The notes beneath the pieces were generated by a model. That model saw only the letters and a list, made by a program, of their open reading frames with translations, had not been told where the DNA came from and searched no databases. From Rhodanobacter sp. UBA5168 (GTDB taxonomy: Bacteria; Pseudomonadota; Gammaproteobacteria; Xanthomonadales; Rhodanobacteraceae): DNA of 8,347 nt. The number at the start of each line of letters is the position of its first letter. The first letter of the stretch is position 1. Shown piece after piece: positions 7,147 through 8,347 of the stretch. The position numbers were made by a program, and so were the translations under genes. The stretch lies in NCBI GenBank assembly GCA_002413455.1, contig DHXA01000023.1:9110-17456 (forward strand), read 5' to 3'.

Positions 7147-7812
7147 TCAGCCTGCGTCCGGCGCGGTCGGCACCGGCGTGCGCCGCGGCCGTACGGGTGC
7201 CGCCGCAGCGGGCGCCAGGGTCAGGTCGTCGAGCAGCGCGGTGGCCTGCTTTTCCATCTCCACGCAATAGCCGGCCACGCGCGATCGGAAATAGCGATGC
7301 AGCACATACGCCGGAATCGCCACGGTCAGGCCCGACGCCGTGCAGATCAGCGCTTCGCCGATGCCGCCGGCCATCTTGGCCGGGTCGCCGATGCCGCCGG
7401 CCATCACTTCCATGAACATCCGGATCAGACCGATCACGGTGCCGAACAGGCCCAGCAGCGGGCCGATCAGCGCGATCGTGCCGAGCGTATTGAGATAGCG
7501 CTCCATCCGATGAATGACATGCCGGCCGGTGTCCTCGATGCGCTCCTTGATCAGTTCACGCGGCTGCCTGCGCACAGTCAGCGCGGCGGCCAGCAATTCA
7601 CCCAGCGGCGAGCTGTTGGCCAGATTTTCGAGGTGGCTCGGATCGAGCTGTCCGGCACGCGCCCACTGACGCACTTCATCGCCCAGGCCAGGCGGCAGCA
7701 CCGACTTGCGGCGCAGGGTCCAGCAACGTTCCAGCACGATCGCCAGGGCAACCGCCGAACAGATCAGGATGGGCACCATCGCCCAGCCACCAGCCATCAG
7801 GATTTCCAGCAC
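7147..7812 (-). CDS. exbB: MotA/TolQ/ExbB-family proton-channel subunit
   Basis: With the GTG start at 7812 this is 221 residues. It has a first membrane helix (LMAGGWAMVPILICSAVALAIVLE region), a cytoplasmic middle part with RQPRELIKERIED, and two further helices around GTIALIGPLLGLFGTVIGLI and EALICTASGLTVAIPAYVL. These last are the conserved TolQ/ExbB pore segments. It assembles as a pentamer around ExbD. Four starts are possible: TTG 7839, GTG 7824, GTG 7812 and ATG 7797. I prefer 7812 because GGTGGG lies seven bases upstream, because the product then begins (M)LEILMAGGW as I expect for relatives, and because TTG 7839 lies almost at the predicted transcription start. A 21-bp direct repeat within the gene doubles the motif MAGGIG. 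The C-terminus ends in an Ala/Pro/Arg-rich tail. Confidence 0.9.
   Translation of the reverse strand: MLEILMAGGWAMVPILICSAVALAIVLERCWTLRRKSVLPPGLGDEVRQWARAGQLDPSHLENLANSSPLGELLAAALTVRRQPRELIKERIEDTGRHVIHRMERYLNTLGTIALIGPLLGLFGTVIGLIRMFMEVMAGGIGDPAKMAGGIGEALICTASGLTVAIPAYVLHRYFRSRVAGYCVEMEKQATALLDDLTLAPAAAAPVRPRRTPVPTAPDAG
7355..7405 (-). repeat. 21-bp perfect direct repeat inside exbB
   Basis: Bases 7355-7375 and 7385-7405 are identical, with a 30-base period. On the coding strand they give MAGGIGDPAKMAGGIGE, so the period is ten codons and in frame. The second copy sits where relatives carry AGGIGEAL before the pore helix. The first falls in the variable loop. Slippage between copies would add or remove ten residues without a frameshift. 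Confidence 0.85.
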
Positions 7813-7819
7813 TTTTCGA

Positions 7820-7825
7820 CCCACC
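7820..7825 (-). promoter_or_regulatory. Probable ribosome binding site of exbB (GGTGGG)
   Basis: On the minus strand GGTGGG lies seven bases before the GTG at 7812. No comparable site precedes the alternative TTG at 7839, so this site decides the preferred start. Confidence 0.45.
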
Positions 7826-7848
7826 GCGCTACCGGACAAGAAGCGCGC

Positions 7849-7857
7849 ATGATAGCA
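7849..7857 (-). promoter_or_regulatory. Candidate extended -10 promoter of exbB-exbD-msbA-lpxK
   Basis: The minus strand reads TGCTATCAT, a TGn extension followed by TATCAT, which matches TATAAT at five of six positions. No clear -35 is seen at 16-18 bases. Transcription would begin near 7841-7844, about 30 bases before the preferred exbB GTG. It is in the 87-base space between comEC and exbB, the only sizeable gap on this strand. The cluster may also receive readthrough from comEC. Confidence 0.45.
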
Positions 7858-7899
7858 GTCTCGTCCGGATGTACTGCGGCACCGGTGGCATTCCCCCCT

Positions 7900-8347
7900 T
7901 CACTCACGCCAGTAGCGCGGCTGTTGCAGTCGCCAGCCAGGCTCCCGTCGTGGCGGGGCATCCGCGGGAAACTCCAGCGGGATGGCGCCCTGCTCCGCGG
8001 TATTGAATACCGGTACGCGCGCCTCCCCATAACGCGCCAGCACCTCCGGCTTCGGATGGCCGAAGCGGTTGTGCCAACCGGCCGACACCAGCGCCAGTGA
8101 AGGCCGAACGGCGGCGATGAACGCTGCGCTGGACGAGGTCTTGCTGCCGTGGTGCGGCACCAGCAGGATCGGCGGCGGCCCCGGGCCGAGCGCCGCCGCC
8201 ACCTGCGGCTCCACCGTCGAGCTGATGTCGCCGGTCAGCAGGATGCGTCCGCCGCGGCCTTCGACCAGCAGCACGCAGGAACTGTCGTTGTCCCGGTCGC
8301 CCGCGCCGCGGCCCGGGCTGAGCACGCGAAAGCGCACGCCGTCCCAG
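7900..8347 (-). CDS. comEC: ComEC/Rec2 DNA-uptake channel, C-terminal part (5' end outside window)
   Basis: The frame is open from the window edge at 8347 to the TGA at 7902-7900 (148 codons). In-frame GTG or ATG codons near the edge are internal, because WDGVRFRVLSP at the very start is the conserved opening of the ComEC tail. The segment is the C-terminal metallo-beta-lactamase-like domain. It shows SSCVLLVEG, the ILLTGDIS strand-turn, LLVPHHGSKTSSS (HHGS at bases 8154-8143) and VSAGWHNRFGHPKPEVL, all standard in ComEC. The missing N-terminal part should hold the membrane competence domain that passes single-stranded DNA into the cytosol. Placement directly before exbB, exbD, msbA and lpxK is recurrent in Xanthomonadales relatives as I recall. 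It is followed by 87 bases with no clear terminator. Confidence 0.93.
   Translation of the reverse strand, partial: WDGVRFRVLSPGRGAGDRDNDSSCVLLVEGRGGRILLTGDISSTVEPQVAAALGPGPPPILLVPHHGSKTSSSAAFIAAVRPSLALVSAGWHNRFGHPKPEVLARYGEARVPVFNTAEQGAIPLEFPADAPPRREPGWRLQQPRYWRE

Noticed and set aside
6842..7179. 18-bp direct repeat CGCGGTCGGCACCGGCGT at 6842-6859 and 7162-7179
   Set aside because: The copies fall in exbD and exbB with different protein context. In DNA this GC-rich, codon coincidence is the simpler explanation.
7838..7899. Twenty-codon ORF after comEC on the minus strand (ATG next to a G-run AGGGGGGA)
   Set aside because: The G-run abuts the ATG with no spacing. The ORF covers the candidate promoter, and the peptide has no recognisable feature.
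1..8347. Search for a defence system, toxin-antitoxin pair, prophage, transposon or CRISPR array
   Set aside because: All coding space is taken by recognised metabolic, transport and envelope genes, and no array-like repeats, transposase motifs or tRNA-like structures were seen.

Overview
The window looks like chromosomal DNA from a GC-rich gammaproteobacterium, most likely Xanthomonadales (Rhodanobacter/Dyella-like). The evidence is the strongly G/C-biased third codon positions, the minus-strand gene order comEC, exbB, exbD, msbA, lpxK, and proteobacterial-type protein sequences. Genus is inference. Coding density is near complete, and no stretch over about 90 bases lacks a gene. I see no RNA genes, insertion sequences, CRISPR arrays or phage genes.

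Plus strand, 1-3976, three co-directional genes. The first is the 3' part of a fused GNAT acetyltransferase/nitrilase-type hydrolase, cut by the window edge. After a 36-base gap comes a ClC-type chloride/proton antiporter (clcA-like), preceded by an extended -10 box placed so that its transcript could be leaderless. After a 25-base gap holding a ten-codon mini-ORF comes hutI, imidazolonepropionase of histidine degradation. No other hut gene is present here.

Minus strand, 8347-3913, a tight envelope/competence cluster. It begins with the 3' end of comEC (DNA-uptake channel, beta-lactamase-like tail), cut by the edge. Then come exbB and exbD (proton-channel pair), msbA (lipid A flippase) and lpxK (lipid A 4'-kinase). 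Junctions from exbB on are 10 bases, a 4-base GTGA overlap, and 9 bases, so these four are probably one operon. Its likely promoter lies in the 87 bases between comEC and exbB. LpxK completes Kdo2-lipid A at the inner face of the inner membrane, and MsbA flips the core-lipid A to the outer face. ExbBD converts proton-motive force into mechanical work for a partner not encoded here.

The two blocks converge, and the coding ends of hutI and lpxK overlap by 64 bases. I found no convincing new biological system. The observations most worth checking are the convergent overlap, the isolated hutI at the end of the lpxK operon, the possible leaderless clcA promoter, the mini-ORF bridging clcA and hutI, and the uncharacterised GNAT-nitrilase fusion.
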